This document shows, one piece after another, positions 1-10,955 of a stretch of 64,000 bases of DNA. Within the stretch, counting starts at the first letter, position 1, and each line of letters begins with the position of its first letter. The notes beneath the pieces are model-generated. The model was not told the origin of the DNA and ran no database searches. It saw nothing but the letters and a program-made list of their open reading frames with translations. The DNA comes from Rhynchopus euleeides (taxonomy: Eukaryota > Euglenozoa > Diplonemea > Diplonemida > Diplonemidae), in NCBI GenBank assembly GCA_963210315.1, contig OY723292.1, forward strand, positions 124,001 through 188,000, read 5' to 3'. The position numbers and the translations under genes were made by a program.

Positions 1-455
1 GCGCCTCCCAGGGAGCTGATGGCGAGGAAATCCTCCACCTCGCGGACCGGCTGCGCAGCCCAGTGTGCAGTGCAGGGGTCGTCGGGTTGGGGTGTGGCGG
101 GCGTGGCTGGCTGTGCCGAGAGGACCTGGGTGCCCTCAGGGAGGAGCGCCTTGTGGAGCGCCGGGGCGCGGGGTGTGCCCGCGAGGCTGCACAGCGCGTT
201 GCGGAGGCGGAGGGCGTGGGAGAGGACCTGCATGTCGGAGGGCACGCTGCAGAGCCCTGTGATGTACCGGCGGCCCGACTCCGCCCCTGGGTCTGCCGCC
301 TCGCCGGGGCACCGCACGCAGCACACCGAGGCATCCCCGCTGAAAGCAGCCCCTGCACCGGATGCGTAATAAACGTGGAAGGCGTCATCCCACCATGTGG
401 CGAAGTCAACATCGCCAAGGTTTCCGGGGCCTTGCAGCAGAGGGATGAAGTCCAT
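1..455 (-). CDS. Hypothetical protein, 5' part, runs off the left edge
   Basis: An open frame starts at an ATG at 455 and stays open for 151 codons to the window edge, so the C-terminus is missing. The protein begins MDFIPLLQGPGNLGDVDFAT and continues with an acidic/aromatic stretch (TWWDDAFHVYY) and a Cys pair plus Cys (CCVRC near residues 45-49). I do not recognise a family. Support for a real gene: the start lies 12 nt after a pyrimidine-rich tract ending in CCCCAG, the same arrangement as at the other host genes here, and it is on the same strand as all of them. The plus-strand frames over this stretch are lower-complexity Arg/Gly/Ala shadows. No signal peptide or membrane segment is visible in the part present. 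Confidence 0.55.
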   Translation of the reverse strand, partial: MDFIPLLQGPGNLGDVDFATWWDDAFHVYYASGAGAAFSGDASVCCVRCPGEAADPGAESGRRYITGLCSVPSDMQVLSHALRLRNALCSLAGTPRAPALHKALLPEGTQVLSAQPATPATPQPDDPCTAHWAAQPVREVEDFLAISSLGG

Positions 456-3038
456 CGTTCGCCCCTGGGGAGGGGGTCCTCAGGAGGCCCTGCCCCGTGG
501 GGTCTTCTGTGTGGGTGTGGGGGGTGGATGGAGCGTGGATCCGGGTGGCCGGGAAAAAGCAGAAGGAGGGGGACCTCCTCTGATGCCTCTGAGGCGACCC
601 CCCACCCTGGGGCGCCGCAGAACATCCCTGACAAAACAAAAATGTCACTCCAGTACAGCCGCTCTTTACTCGTATTGTTTGTGATGCGTTGACGCTTCCA
701 CAAAAAAACGACAGCCTGATCGCAGCGTGGGGTATTGAAATAGAAGAAAAACTAATGCAACCGAGTGAATCTCAAGAGAGAAGGGAGCAACGACAGTTTG
801 TGTTCTTCGAGCGCAGAACACCCACACAGCCTGCCGGGCGTGTGAAGTGTTCGCAAGGATCCGCACGGTGAAAAGTTTCCTGAGTTGGCTACGCCCAACT
901 TACAAAGAAAAGGAAGCACAAGGATGATCTCCCTGCACTCAGTATGCTGGGAAGGTTGTGTCTGAGATCAAGAGAGCTCGCATTGTGGGGGTGGGGTGGG
1001 GGGGGGGGGAGAGGGGGAGCGGGGTGTGTCCGATCCGGCATTTATTTCTGTGGCAGCGGCGCAGCCGCAATCAAAAAAAGGCGTTTTGCGGGAAGAAGGC
1101 ACCATCCCCGCCCTCCCCCCCCCTCCCCCTTCCCCCCTCCCCTGAAGCTACAGACCCCCCAGGGTTAAACCCCACCCGTTTTTTTTGGCACGAACTTGCT
1201 CCCGCTCCCCTTGATGATTCCGATGATCCTTTCGATGCAAGTCCGGAGGTGGGGGCCGGGGCAGGGGCAAGGGGGACATCGCCTCGAAAGTACTGCAAGA
1301 GGGGGCCTCCGCTCTGTGTCAGACTGTGTCACTTTACAGCCAGTGTTGTGAGGCGGCTCTGTTTGTCTCACTTCACTGCACTTCTGAGCGAAGACCCCCG
1401 AGAGCAACACAGCACTTGGGGTCTATGCTGTGAATGCTGTATTAAATGTTTCCACCGTTGGGCACGCCATTCCTTGGCGCCAAATGCGTTGAACGACGTT
1501 CTGTACGATGCAGGTCCGCTAATCCAACACAGCAAACGCTCTATCGTGCAGAAAAGGGAGCCTCACAATATAGGCTGCAACCTCTGTTGTGAGGCGGTTC
1601 ACCTTTCTGCACTGTAGATCTGAGGCCCCCCGCTGTTGACATTTACCCTACCCTGTGGACTTCACTCTAAAGTGCAGAAAAGGGAGCCTCACAATATAGG
1701 CTGCAACCCGACACACTTTGGCACAGAGTGAAGGCTCCCAACACTCCGCAAACCCGGTGTGAACTCGCGCAAAGGCGCGCGCCCTCCCTGCTGTGAAGAA
1801 GTGCAGCAGAGTCCAACACTGAACTAAACTGTGGGGGGGGGTGGGGGGGAGAGCCGTCAAAAACGTCAAGAAACGTAAAAAAAAGCCCGAACACACTCCG
1901 TGACACCTTCTGGCACCCGGAGGCACTCCATTCCCCGCAACAGGGGGGGCCCGTGGCACACATCGGGGCGGATGCCCTTTGAGGACACCCATTACAAGGC
2001 AGGCGTTGCCTTCGTGGGGTGGGGGATGGGGGGGGGGGGGGGGGGACTAGCGGTGAATATCAAACTGGGTTTAACTCTATCTACGTGCAGTCCGGGGGAG
2101 GCGCACGGGGGGTGGGGGGGTGGGGAGAAGATGGCGCGTCGCTAAGCCTCGGGCTAAGGCCCAGGCCTACAGGGCTGGGAAGGGTTAGGGTTAGGGGTGG
2201 GGGAGGGGGGAAGGGGGGCCAGGTATAGGGCAGAATGATCGGGCATGGTTGGTCCTGCAGAGACAAGGCTGGGAGGGGGGTGGTGTCTGTGTGTCTGATG
2301 TTGGCATTGTGTTGTGCCCGGGAAGGTTGCTTCCAAAAATGGATTCGAGATGTCGAAAGGGTGGGGGCGTGCGATAAGGCCACCATCCACTCCCCAAACC
2401 CGGCGTCGTGTGGCAGCAAACCGATCACCGGCTGCAATGTTTAACGCACGCCACCTTGTGAGCAGGAAAGAGCCGCTGTTGATCACTCACACCACACACC
2501 CAAGGGGGGTGGCTGGCGGAGCAACCGCAACCCTGAGGAGGGCACTACTGAGGGGTGCGTATTGACATCCCCTCAGTAGTGCGGGACTCGACACAGGGCA
2601 GTCGAGACAGCGATCGGTGGTTGAAAGCTTTGAGGGCTCGTTACTTCTTCAATGGGGCAACCCCACGGCGGTTCATCACAAGTTGCTTGAATCGTCTGTG
2701 GCGTGTGTGGAGTGTGTGGAGTGTGTGGGAACCCTTCAGCCACGGAGTGTCTGCCTTCACTCTGTGCCACACCGTGTTGTGTTTATGCAACTGACACACA
2801 TGACAGGTCCCGACCAGCCAAGGGTGTTAGGGGAACTACACCACCGCGAAGACAGATCCAAGAAGTGGGTACGACACGAATGAAACCAGTTTCCGATGTC
2901 TTCTCCTTCTGTGCTCCGCCGACTGGCACCTCCCATTTTATGTACTTCAGGCAGAGTTCTTCGCACAACCCGCGTGTGCCCAGGGGTGGTTTTAATCCCC
3001 GGTCCCCCCAGCCTAAAACCCCCGAATTCAGCCCCGCT
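456..3038. other. Intergenic DNA with short repeats, no gene seen
   Basis: I see no convincing coding region. Contents: an end-repeat relic (637-715, listed separately); a G-run near 1000-1010; a direct repeat of about 40 bp at 1551-1590 and 1675-1712 (core aaaagggagcctcacaat), whose first copy can also fold on the inverted segment just after it; G-runs near 1830-1850 and 2029-2045; two TTAGGG units at about 2186-2198; and a strong hairpin at 2545-2583 (stem actactgaggggt / acccctcagtagt, with mismatches at the base). Confidence 0.5.
637..715 (-). repeat. Solo end-repeat of a YR-retrotransposon family (B type)
   Basis: The stretch with core gtttgtgatgcgttgacgct is nearly the same as one at 48797-48862 and similar to one at 18635-18705. 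Its shared part, tgcgttgacgcttc, is the reverse complement of gaagcgtcaacgca in the end repeats of the intact-looking YR element at 30950-35590. No coding sequence of the element accompanies it, so it is read as a remnant or solo end. Confidence 0.55.
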
Positions 3039-4782
3039 TTAAAATGGTCCCCAATGTCCCTCCTCCCCAGTCTGGGGCCCTTGGTCTACCGAATGGGTTC
3101 CTTCCACGGTCCTCTCCCGCTTGCTCTCCTCGGGTGCTGGAGGAAATCCCCAAAAAAAACGGCTTTCGGGACCGTTATTACAACCGCTTTGGCGTGGCTT
3201 GTGTGTCACAAGAGCGCATCTCGCTACTTGCCCCTCCCCCTCCCCCTCCTCCCCCTGGCAGTTTTGCCCCCTCTCGCCATACTCTCGTTCCTCTGCTGGG
3301 TCTCGCCGCACCCCGCTGCTGTCGTCAGCTGCAGGTGACGCAGACTGGCAGGACGACGCGCTGCTACCCGACCCTTCCATCCCAACCAGGTCCGCCGTGT
3401 CCTGCCCATACGAGGCAAGAAGCTCCTTCCCAGGCGGAATCTGCAGAGCGGGCGAGGTTGGGGCAGGGTGGGGGGGGTGGGGTCAGTGAAGCAGACTATT
3501 CGACAACACCACAACATCATACCACTTCTATTGTCCGCAGGAAGATGCGGTGGTCGTACTGATGGAACTCGCAGTTCTGCATCCCAGGCTGCCAGCAGTG
3601 CGGGGGTGCCCCGACGGCGAGGTCACTGCCGGAATCCGCTGCCCCAACACCACCGCCGCCGCCACTGGCACACGCCTTCCGTTTTCGCGTCTGCAGATCG
3701 GCAGCAGGAGGCGCAAACTCAGCGGCATTGACATGACGCACCCACGACGAGGTCTTGGGGTCCTGCGAGTCGATGAAAAAAGCGATGGTGTCATCCTCGT
3801 TGTGCACGTCGTCATCCCGCAGCTGCACGGAGAACGTATAGGCCCCGGTCGGCACCTGCGCCGCCTCCGCCACGCGGCTCCCGGGGTACGCCTGTTTCAC
3901 CGCCATCTCATTGGCATACACGGTCCCTACGTACTCCCCCAGAAAGACACCCTTCGCAATCCACTGCCTCGCAATCATCCCCTTCAGCACCACGCCGTCC
4001 CTCTCCTCCCTGGCACGCAGAGAATCCTTCACAAGACCCAGCTCGCTCACTGTATACTTCACCATGTCGCAGAAGGGGTGGTTAATAACATGCGCCGGGA
4101 CAGGCGTCGCGGTTGCCGAATCCAAGAGATATGGGAGTGTACCAGGCACCCCTCGGGACCCCGGCGCCTTCTCCTTCACCGCCTGTCTGTAGAGCTTCTG
4201 CGAGCAGAATCGCCTCCCGTTCGCCGTGACGTGGTTGGTGAAGTCGGCGTTGGGGATGCTGAGGTACTTCAACCCTCGGAGGCTGGTCCGCAGGAGGTGC
4301 TCGCAGGACATCAGCTGCAGCATGCACCGCGATCGGGACACCGTTCCGAGACCCCCCTGTGTGAAGGTGGCAAACCCGGACGGGTCGGGCAGCAGGGCAA
4401 CCTCCACCCCCTCGCACAGCCCGTCCTCATCCTCGGGGAAGGGTGCGCCGCTGGGGGGGTTGACGCAGCGGAGCCACAGGATGTTGACTGTGTCCTGCCC
4501 GACAGGCACTGTCTCGCGCACGACAGCCAGGCGGAAGGAGGTGGGTGTGTGCTGCACAGCGATGACCATGCCGGCCGGCAGCCGGTTTGCCCGGAACAGC
4601 GCGTTGAAGTAGACCTGCGAAGGTGCGGGGTGCGTGCCGCCGCCCTTCAGCGGCACCCGGGATGCGACCTCGTGCCACCACCTGTCGCGCGTGAGCAGCC
4701 ACTGCGACAGCACCTCTGCGCACCGCTCGACGGGGAGCAGCGCTGCAGGGGGGCCCAGGGGCCCCCCTGGCTTCTCGCGCAT
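3039..4782 (-). CDS. PRDM-like SET-domain protein (putative lysine methyltransferase), two exons
   Basis: Exon 1 is 4782-3523 and exon 2 is 3440-3039. An 82-nt GT-AG intron (3522-3441, starting GTATGA and ending GCTCTGCAG) joins them in phase 0, giving about 553 residues. Without splicing the SET domain would stop just short of its last strand. Visible SET pieces: VVLKGMIARQWIAKGVFLGEYVG (263-286), FFIDSQDPKTSSWVRHVNAAE (335-355), a low-complexity Gly/Lys/Arg insert (356-399), QNCEFHQYDHRIFLRT (402-417), then across the junction IEV-IPPGKELLASYG. WVRHVN followed by QNCEF is the PR/SET (PRDM) pattern rather than NHSC. Expected role: S-adenosylmethionine-dependent lysine methylation, probably on histones; not proven, since many PR domains are weak enzymes. 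Residues 1-230 and the acidic tail match nothing I know. A CACCCAG lies 17 nt before the ATG. Confidence 0.8.
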
Positions 4783-5185
4783 GAGAGGGGGTGGCCTGGG
4801 TGGTGGTGGTGGTGGGAATTTGGCTGTTGCTCCGATTCACTTAATTGGCAGAGAGGAGGGAGAGGTGGAGGAGGCTTTAGTACTATCCGTTACGTGCGTC
4901 GGGGTTTGGGTCCCGCCCAACTTCCAGGTTACCGAGCTGGACAGGCCAAACCACCAACCCAGGGTATAAAACCTGATGAAGGTGGTGTTGTGTGAGTGTG
5001 CTCTGCCTCTCTCTCCGCTGCAAATTCCCAACGTAAACTCAGACGGTGGTGGTGGTGGTGGGAATTGGCTTGGCCGCAGGAACATGGCGGTATGCAAGAA
5101 CGATCGAGAAGAAGAACCTCGCATGAACGTTGGAGAGGGGTTTTTGGGCTTCATCCCACTTGTACTTTCTAGCGCTGGGGCCTGA

Positions 5186-5223
5186 GAAACGACAGCCCGG
5201 GGTTTGCCCCGGGCTGTCGTTTC
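5186..5223. other. Perfect 17-bp stem, 4-nt loop hairpin
   Basis: The arm gaaacgacagcccgggg is followed by tttg and the exact reverse complement. It lies about 400 bp upstream of the SET gene start and is not next to any coding end, so neither a terminator nor a histone-type 3' stem-loop role is supported. It could be a small structured RNA or the core of a foldback repeat. Confidence 0.6.
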
Positions 5224-5627
5224 GCAGCCACGTGGCCTCAGGGGGGAAGGTGGGTGGGAGGGCACGACGTGCCCATCCAACGACGAGAACAACAAGCAAT
5301 AAAGGCGGGAAGTTAAGGGGGTGCAGAGACGCCCAAAGATCAAAGCAAAACGTTGCAGAAAATACGCACGAACAAGAACGTAGAGGCACTCACAAAAAGG
5401 GAAGGGCACCAGGGTGGGAAAAGAGGGACGAACCGAGCGAGAGGCGAAGCGAGCACGGGTTCGTGTAACTTAATTCCTTTCGGGCTTACAGGTCATCTGA
5501 ATTGCCCAACAAGAGAGCAACTGCCGCACCCTCCCACCCCATCTGCCACGACACGGGGGGCAGTCCATCGGGGGGAGGCACACGACTCTCCGGGCGGCAT
5601 TCCTTTGGTGTGTGATTCTAAAGAAGA

Positions 5628-5780
5628 AAATCGTACCCCTTTCGCTTTATTATAGACACCCTGTCCAGCAACTGTGGGAGAACAGTTCCGGACTACTTTT
5701 TGTTGAGCGCACACTTGCTGTCTCAAGGCTGTGTTGAGGCCCTGTGAAGTGGCATGAAGGTGCTAATCCAAAAGCTTCAC
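5628..5780 (+). repeat. Dispersed repeat, copy 1 (pair with 42239-42390)
   Basis: About 150 bp is nearly identical to 42239-42390 (shared core gacaccctgtccagcaactg). A related start of the unit is also seen at about 54126-54170. No coding potential; the family is not recognised. Confidence 0.75.
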
Positions 5781-6057
5781 TGGTGCCCCTGAAAACGAAA
5801 TCGCAACTACGTAAGAACTACGTAAATCGGGAGTGGACCTTCTTTTTTATTTTGAAAATGGGATGTTCCCTCACAGGTTACTGGGGGGGGGGGGGGCCAA
5901 GCATATTTTGCATTTTTATCATACAGTGTGGGTATTCACAGGAGCCCTGCGGAGCATGTTTTGTCGAGTACATGTCTTGTGTTGCGCAACGAGTCGCATC
6001 AGGTGATGGAGACCATTCAGCAGCCATCAGTAAGTCGAGGGCGCCGAAGGCGCGCGA

Positions 6058-7096
6058 GAATTACCGTATTCGGAAAAATGCTGGAACGGAAGTTTTCTGG
6101 AACGGAAAATAACTGGAACAAATGGGGTCTCGGCTGGAACTTGGAACATTATTCCGTTCCAGTATTTTTCCGAATACCTACCCCCCCCCCCGTGTTTAAG
6201 TCCCCTATCCAAACGTCAAAATCGGGGCCAAGGGGACTTAAACACATCGGAGGGGACTTAAACACGCCTGCCACCTGTTTCCTGAGGGAACCGGGGAGAG
6301 GCCGTATTAGATCGATTCCGAGGCACATCTGGACAGATTCTGGGGACCTGAGTGCTGGGGCCTCAAACCCCTTTGCCTCTCACACTGCTTCAGGGCCACC
6401 CTACTCTGCCAAGCACTACCCAGAACCACTGACTTGGGGTGGTCAGGCTGCCAAAGCTGCAGGGCAAGCAACCCAAGGGGGCCTGAAGCGCAAGAGATGT
6501 CGTGCCTCAGGGGTTGATGCTAGCCCTGGGAGGGGTCAAGCTTTCCGCTAGAAGTCCCATGGGAGATGGCATGTCCCCTGGGCCAACCGACGTTCTCCCC
6601 TGGGAGACGGGACACACGGCGGGTGCTCAGGCGGGGCCAGCTGGGGGTGGCAGTATGGGTGGCGTGGGGATCCGAGGGCGCTGAGCACTGGCACAATGCG
6701 GCCCTCGCCACTGCTAGCAGCCCCGCTGTGCCGCAGAATTGATTCCCGACTCCAGTGCGACAAGAGGGGCTGGCGCACGACCTGTATCGCACACAGCGAG
6801 GCTGTGGATGAGGACGAGCGACGTGACCCGGACTGCCCCCTGCGGGGCAGTCCGGGCCACGTGCGGGTATCCGAAGCCCCCAGGCTCCCTCCCTGGCCTC
6901 CACACGTGCCTCACATACTGGTGGTCCGCCAACGGACACCTGGAAAAATCGAGAAAAAATGCCCCCCAACCAAACTACTAGACCGGGGTGTTTAAGTCCC
7001 TTCGGGAAAATTGGCCGCCGAGGGGACTTAAACACATCATATGGATAGGGGACTTAAACACGGGGGGGGGGGGGGGGGGGGTAGGTACGGTAATTT
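6058..7096. mobile_element. Non-autonomous TIR element with C/G-run in its ends
   Basis: The outer ends are inverted repeats: aattaccgtacctac, then a C-run, then gtgtttaagtcccctatcc on the left (interrupted by a nested MITE), and the exact reverse complement on the right (ggataggggacttaaacac, a G-run of about 19, gtaggtacggtaatt). Extra inverted copies of aggggacttaaacacat lie just inside both ends (6230-6268 and 6985-7036), as subterminal transposase-binding repeats often do. The interior has a 12-bp-stem hairpin (6826-6853) and no transposase I can recognise. Superfamily unknown. Confidence 0.7.
6069..6174. mobile_element. 106-bp MITE with TA target-site duplication, nested in the TIR element
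   Basis: Its 22-bp ends (ttcggaaaaatgctggaacg...) are inverted with one mismatch. It is flanked by TA on both sides (6067-6068 and 6175-6176). Removing it and one TA restores aattaccgtacctac, exactly the opposite end of the host element, so the insertion event is read directly from the sequence. TA duplication suggests mobilisation by a Tc1/mariner-type transposase (inference). Confidence 0.8.
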
Positions 7097-7230
7097 TGCT
7101 TGTTGCGTTGACGCTTCTACACACAAAGCCTGAACTGATTATCATACCCGAGCGTGATGAAGGGTTGGTGGGGTTAGTGTACAGAGCACGTTTGGTTGCG
7201 GCTGTGGTGGATCGCTTTCCGCTCACACGA
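7097..7230 (-). repeat. Solo end-repeat of the YR-retrotransposon family (A type)
   Basis: It is the reverse complement, with mismatches, of the A repeat of the YR element at 30950-35590: tgttgcgttgacgcttctac at one side, gttagtgtacagagcacgtt in the middle, and ctttccgctcacacga at the other. No element coding sequence lies next to it. It ends about 10 bp from the stop of the DUF4116 gene. Confidence 0.75.
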
Positions 7231-7240
7231 GAAACATCAT

Positions 7241-9727
7241 TCAGAGTCGTGTCTGACCACCCCACCGATCCGAGGCGGATTCTGGCATGGTGCGTACAGC
7301 GTACAGTGGTACGTGCAGTGCCCACTGTGGAGGTCTCATCAGGTGCGGGGGGCGCGTGTGCGTGATCCTGGGAGCTTCCACCAGGTCCTGCAGGGCAGGG
7401 TTGGCGTAGACGGCGTTCTTTTTATTCGCACCTATTGCAGCAAGCACCACCTCGCGGTCTGCCTGCAGCTCTGCACTGGCAAAAGGAAGCAGCACACAGC
7501 CGCGATGGTAGAAAGCGGCAAGCGTTGCCTGCCTGTCAGCGCGGACACTGTCCCCCGCGTAGATGAAGTTGCGCGGGTCGGCACGGATGGCAGCAAGTGC
7601 TACGTCCAGGTTGTCACGCAGCACAGTGTCCATGCTGACGAACAGGGGGGGGCTCCGTGCAATAGCTGCCAACGCAAGATCTGTGTCGTGGCACAGTGCG
7701 CCAGTGAGGCAGAGGTAGGTGGGAGGAGCAACGTCGACTGCCTGCACCACAAAGGATTTGTCAAAACGCAGCGCCTCGCTCAGATCACTGAACTTCACGA
7801 TGTCCTTCTGAAGTGCTTTCATGACAATATCAGTGTCTTCCTGCAACGTCGCGCACAGTTGGTGAAAAACATCCAGTAGCCCACAGCGAAGGGCCTCCAT
7901 GACGACTTCTTTGTCCTCTCGCAACGTCGTGCACAGTTGGGAAAATGAGTACAGCTTGCCGCAACGAAGTGCCGTCATGATGACCTCTTTGTCCTCCTGC
8001 AACGTCGCGCCCAGTTGATGAAAGTCCCTCAGTTTGGCACGATTCAGCGCCGTCATGACGACATCTTTGTCCCCTCGCAGCGCCTCGCTTACCCGGTGAT
8101 AATCATCCATCTCGTCAAGGGTGAGAGCATTCATCACGAACTCCTTGTCCCCGCGCAGCGCCTCGCTCAGATGACTGAACCTCACTGCCCCCACACTAAG
8201 TGCCAGCATGACAATTTGTTTGTCCTCCTGAAACCTTGGGCACATTTGGCGAAACCCAGCCCAATCCAGGTCCCAACATGTCAGTGCCTCCACGATAGCC
8301 ACTCTGTCCTCTCGCAGCTGGCGGTAATAGTCGACCGAATTGTGTGAAGAAATCGCCCTCCTTAACACCTCTTTGTCCGCTCGCAGCGCCTGGCTCAGAT
8401 CATTGAACTTCACGAGCCTCTGTCGAAGTGCCTCAAGGACGACCTCTTTGTCCGCTCGCAGCATCGCGCTCAGATCACCGAACTTGACCACCCTCTGGCG
8501 GACTGCCTCCATGGCAACCTCTTTATCCGCTCTCAGCGTCGCGCTCAGATTTACCACCACCTGTTGGCGCAGTGCTTCCATGACCAACTCTTTGTCACCC
8601 TGCAGCGTCGCGCCGAGTTGGTGAAACTGATCCAGCGGCACATATTCAAGCGCCTTCATGACGACCTCTTTGTCATCCCGCAACGTCGCGCTCAGTTGAG
8701 AAAATGAATCTAGCATCCCACGATCAAGTGCCCTCATGACGACCTCTTTGTCCTCCTTCATCGTCGCGCTCAGTTGAGAAAATGAATCTAGCATCCCGCC
8801 ATCAAGTGTCCTCATGACGGCCCGTTTGTCCTCCTTCATCGTCGCGCTCAGTCGAGGAAAGTAACACAGTTTTTCAGAAACAAGGGCCTTCATGATCTCC
8901 TTGTCCTCCCGCAACGTCGCACTCAGTTGGGAAGATGAATCCAGCTTGCCACAATCAAGTGCCTTCATGGCGACATCTTTGTCCTCCTGCAGTGCCTTGC
9001 TGACATCTCCCCAACCCGCGCTGTTCTCCAGTGCTTCGAGCACGAAGGCCTTGTCGTTGAGCCACGCAGCACTGTTTGCACAGTGTGGCACAGCAAGAAG
9101 TGCAACTCTGCGCTGCTCCTGCAAGCCTTTGTTCTCGACGTGGCGCCACAATGACGCATACTGCTCCAACGCCGCGATGACGACGTCTGCGTCTGAACGT
9201 AGTGCGGCACTGGCAAGCACAAAGGCTTTGGGATCGCATCTCATGTACTGCAGGATCACCTCCTTGTCGCCGTACAGGGAGGGGTGCACCCAGTGCGAAG
9301 GGATGGCGCCTGGATTCATCTTCTGGCGAGGGTGCATGCCAGCATCGCCAGCACGCACTCCCGTCGCTGGCGTGCCCACACATCTTCTGGCAAGGGCGCA
9401 TGCCAGCATCGCCAGCACGCACTCCCGGCGCTGGCGTGCCCACACTGGGAGGTTGTCCATATCCACAACACCGCTGCGCAGCTTGGTCACAAAGCTCTCC
9501 ACGCCACGCACCACCCCCACCCGGCACCCGCCCGAGAAGGCGGCGACGTTACTGACGCGCTCCGCCCCTTCACACGCCACGCGCTGCCCGTCAACGCTCA
9601 GCTCCACATCCTCCCCGAACCCGAAGGCCTCGCCGCACTGCCGCATCATCGCAGACACCGTCGCGTCGGCATCGATCTCCAGAGTCTCCTCACGCCCTGA
9701 CAGCGTGTCGATGGCGTGCACCTCCAT
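7241..9727 (-). CDS. DUF4116-repeat protein with ubiquitin-like N-terminus
   Basis: The chosen start is the ATG at 9727 (about 828 residues). The frame is open to 10021, but the extra 98 residues lack protein character, and a CCCCCCGGCAG acceptor-like site lies about 25 nt before this ATG. Residues 1-75 (MEVHAIDTLSGREETLEIDA...) look like a ubiquitin/beta-grasp fold. From about residue 115 to 780 come some 20 or more DUF4116-type repeats of 24-50 residues, with consensus L-R-x-D-K-E-V-V-[ML]-x-A-L-x-x-x-x-[LV]-x-x-F-x-x-L. DUF4116 arrays are known from many protists; molecular function is not established, and a helical-repeat scaffold is likely. Odd: a 64-bp tandem duplication (about 9319-9450) lies between the N-terminal domain and the repeats and is read in two frames. 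The last 40 residues are compositionally different and may be read-through into repeat DNA. Confidence 0.85.
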   Translation of the reverse strand: MEVHAIDTLSGREETLEIDADATVSAMMRQCGEAFGFGEDVELSVDGQRVACEGAERVSNVAAFSGGCRVGVVRGVESFVTKLRSGVVDMDNLPVWARQRRECVLAMLACALARRCVGTPATGVRAGDAGMHPRQKMNPGAIPSHWVHPSLYGDKEVILQYMRCDPKAFVLASAALRSDADVVIAALEQYASLWRHVENKGLQEQRRVALLAVPHCANSAAWLNDKAFVLEALENSAGWGDVSKALQEDKDVAMKALDCGKLDSSSQLSATLREDKEIMKALVSEKLCYFPRLSATMKEDKRAVMRTLDGGMLDSFSQLSATMKEDKEVVMRALDRGMLDSFSQLSATLRDDKEVVMKALEYVPLDQFHQLGATLQGDKELVMEALRQQVVVNLSATLRADKEVAMEAVRQRVVKFGDLSAMLRADKEVVLEALRQRLVKFNDLSQALRADKEVLRRAISSHNSVDYYRQLREDRVAIVEALTCWDLDWAGFRQMCPRFQEDKQIVMLALSVGAVRFSHLSEALRGDKEFVMNALTLDEMDDYHRVSEALRGDKDVVMTALNRAKLRDFHQLGATLQEDKEVIMTALRCGKLYSFSQLCTTLREDKEVVMEALRCGLLDVFHQLCATLQEDTDIVMKALQKDIVKFSDLSEALRFDKSFVVQAVDVAPPTYLCLTGALCHDTDLALAAIARSPPLFVSMDTVLRDNLDVALAAIRADPRNFIYAGDSVRADRQATLAAFYHRGCVLLPFASAELQADREVVLAAIGANKKNAVYANPALQDLVEAPRITHTRPPHLMRPPQWALHVPLYAVRTMPESASDRWGGQTRL

Positions 9728-10021
9728 CCCGCGCAGTCGCACCGACGTCTGCCGGGGGGTGTGTGCACCGCTAAGACACGACAGAAATGCAAGGCGCAAC
9801 GTCCGGGACACCCCGTGGCGGGATGGGTGATGGAATTGGGGCGCAGGGGAGGAAAATCGTTGTCTGCATGCGTTATCGCCACGCATCGCGTCTCTTTTGC
9901 AGGCCACCCCCATTGCTGTTGTCCCAATCGACCCACCCACCCCGTCCGTGTAGCTCCACCTCCTCCGGTTAAGATTTCGTTCGGGAGTGTCCCCAGGACG
10001 GGTACAAGGAGGCCAAATCAC

Positions 10022-10955
10022 AGCTCATTTGGGGCTGACCCCACCACCCACACCTCCACTGCCAGCACAGCACTATTCTTTTCCGTGCGCAACCATGTTT
10101 GCCCCGAAATGGGTTTCAGTGTTTTTTCGGGAGTTACTGCAGACCCCGGATCGAGACGGGGAGTGCAAATGCAAAAGCAAGGTGGCAGATTCCGAAGGGT
10201 GGCAGTCGTGTTACTTTGGAAAAAACATCGCTGTGCGCAACTGCACCCGATTTCGAAACAAAAAAAAGGGCAGGAAAGCCTCGATGCGCTATGCTCTTCA
10301 CCTTGACCACCATCGGTGGCACGGAGGGGCGTGATACTGCAACACCACAAGGGGACACGAACAAGGCAACATGTCAACAGTTTCCACACACATCGAAGTG
10401 TTCTGAAAGGAAAAAAAAAGGTACAGGGAACCGATTCAGATCTGCAATCTCTCCGCCTCGATTCTTTTTTTAAAATCCCCCCCCCCCCACCCCGCAACCT
10501 TGCACGCACACCACACATCCATACAGCGCTATGCAACACTGGGAGCGGGGGGAGAGTAGCGCCTTTTGCCCCGTTTCAAACCACGCCAGTTTCTGGCATT
10601 TATTCTTTGTTCGGAGACTGGACCGCTCCCCTGCACCTCAGGGCTAAGGCACTCCACCCCCCCCCCCACCCCCCCCCCCCCCCCCCACCCATCACCTCAA
10701 CAAGGAGAGGGCCGCAGGAGGGTTTTCCGATTCGGACACCCTCCCCTACCCTCTCCCTCCCTTGTCCTTTCTCTCGAAGCTAAAGAGGGAGGTATCCCGC
10801 AGCCACCCTCAGCTTTCTACCACCAACAGCGCGGCATGGCGATCCGCGGGCAACACAGCATGTGCCCTTTTTTTCCCTTGTTCAGTTATGCTTCTATCGC
10901 GTAGGGCACACCGATTCCCACCCCTGCGCTTTCATTCCGACGCCTCCCATGCCCC
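10022..10955. other. Intergenic DNA, no gene seen
   Basis: It has short A-runs, a C-run at about 10483-10492 and a long C-rich run at about 10657-10690. No open frame has family resemblance. It probably holds the 3' flank of the cyclophilin-like gene and the 5' flank of the DUF4116 gene. Confidence 0.5.

Larger units (their letters stand above)
4783..6057. other. Intergenic DNA with a strong hairpin and a dispersed repeat, no gene seen
   Basis: It holds a (GGT)n-type run near 4800 and again near 5046, a very stable hairpin at 5186-5223, a dispersed repeat at 5628-5780, and a terminus-like sequence at 5876-5896 (ttactg followed by a G-run) that matches the left end of the YR element at 18826. 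The open frames here are short and of low complexity. Confidence 0.5.

Noticed and set aside
2186-2198. Two TTAGGG units resembling a telomere
   Set aside because: Only two units within G-rich low-complexity DNA; no array.
3550-4995. 481-codon plus-strand open frame
   Set aside because: It is antisense to the SET gene and has no protein character; GC-rich third positions make such shadows common.
5186-5223. Intrinsic terminator
   Set aside because: No T-run and not at a gene end; eukaryotic context.
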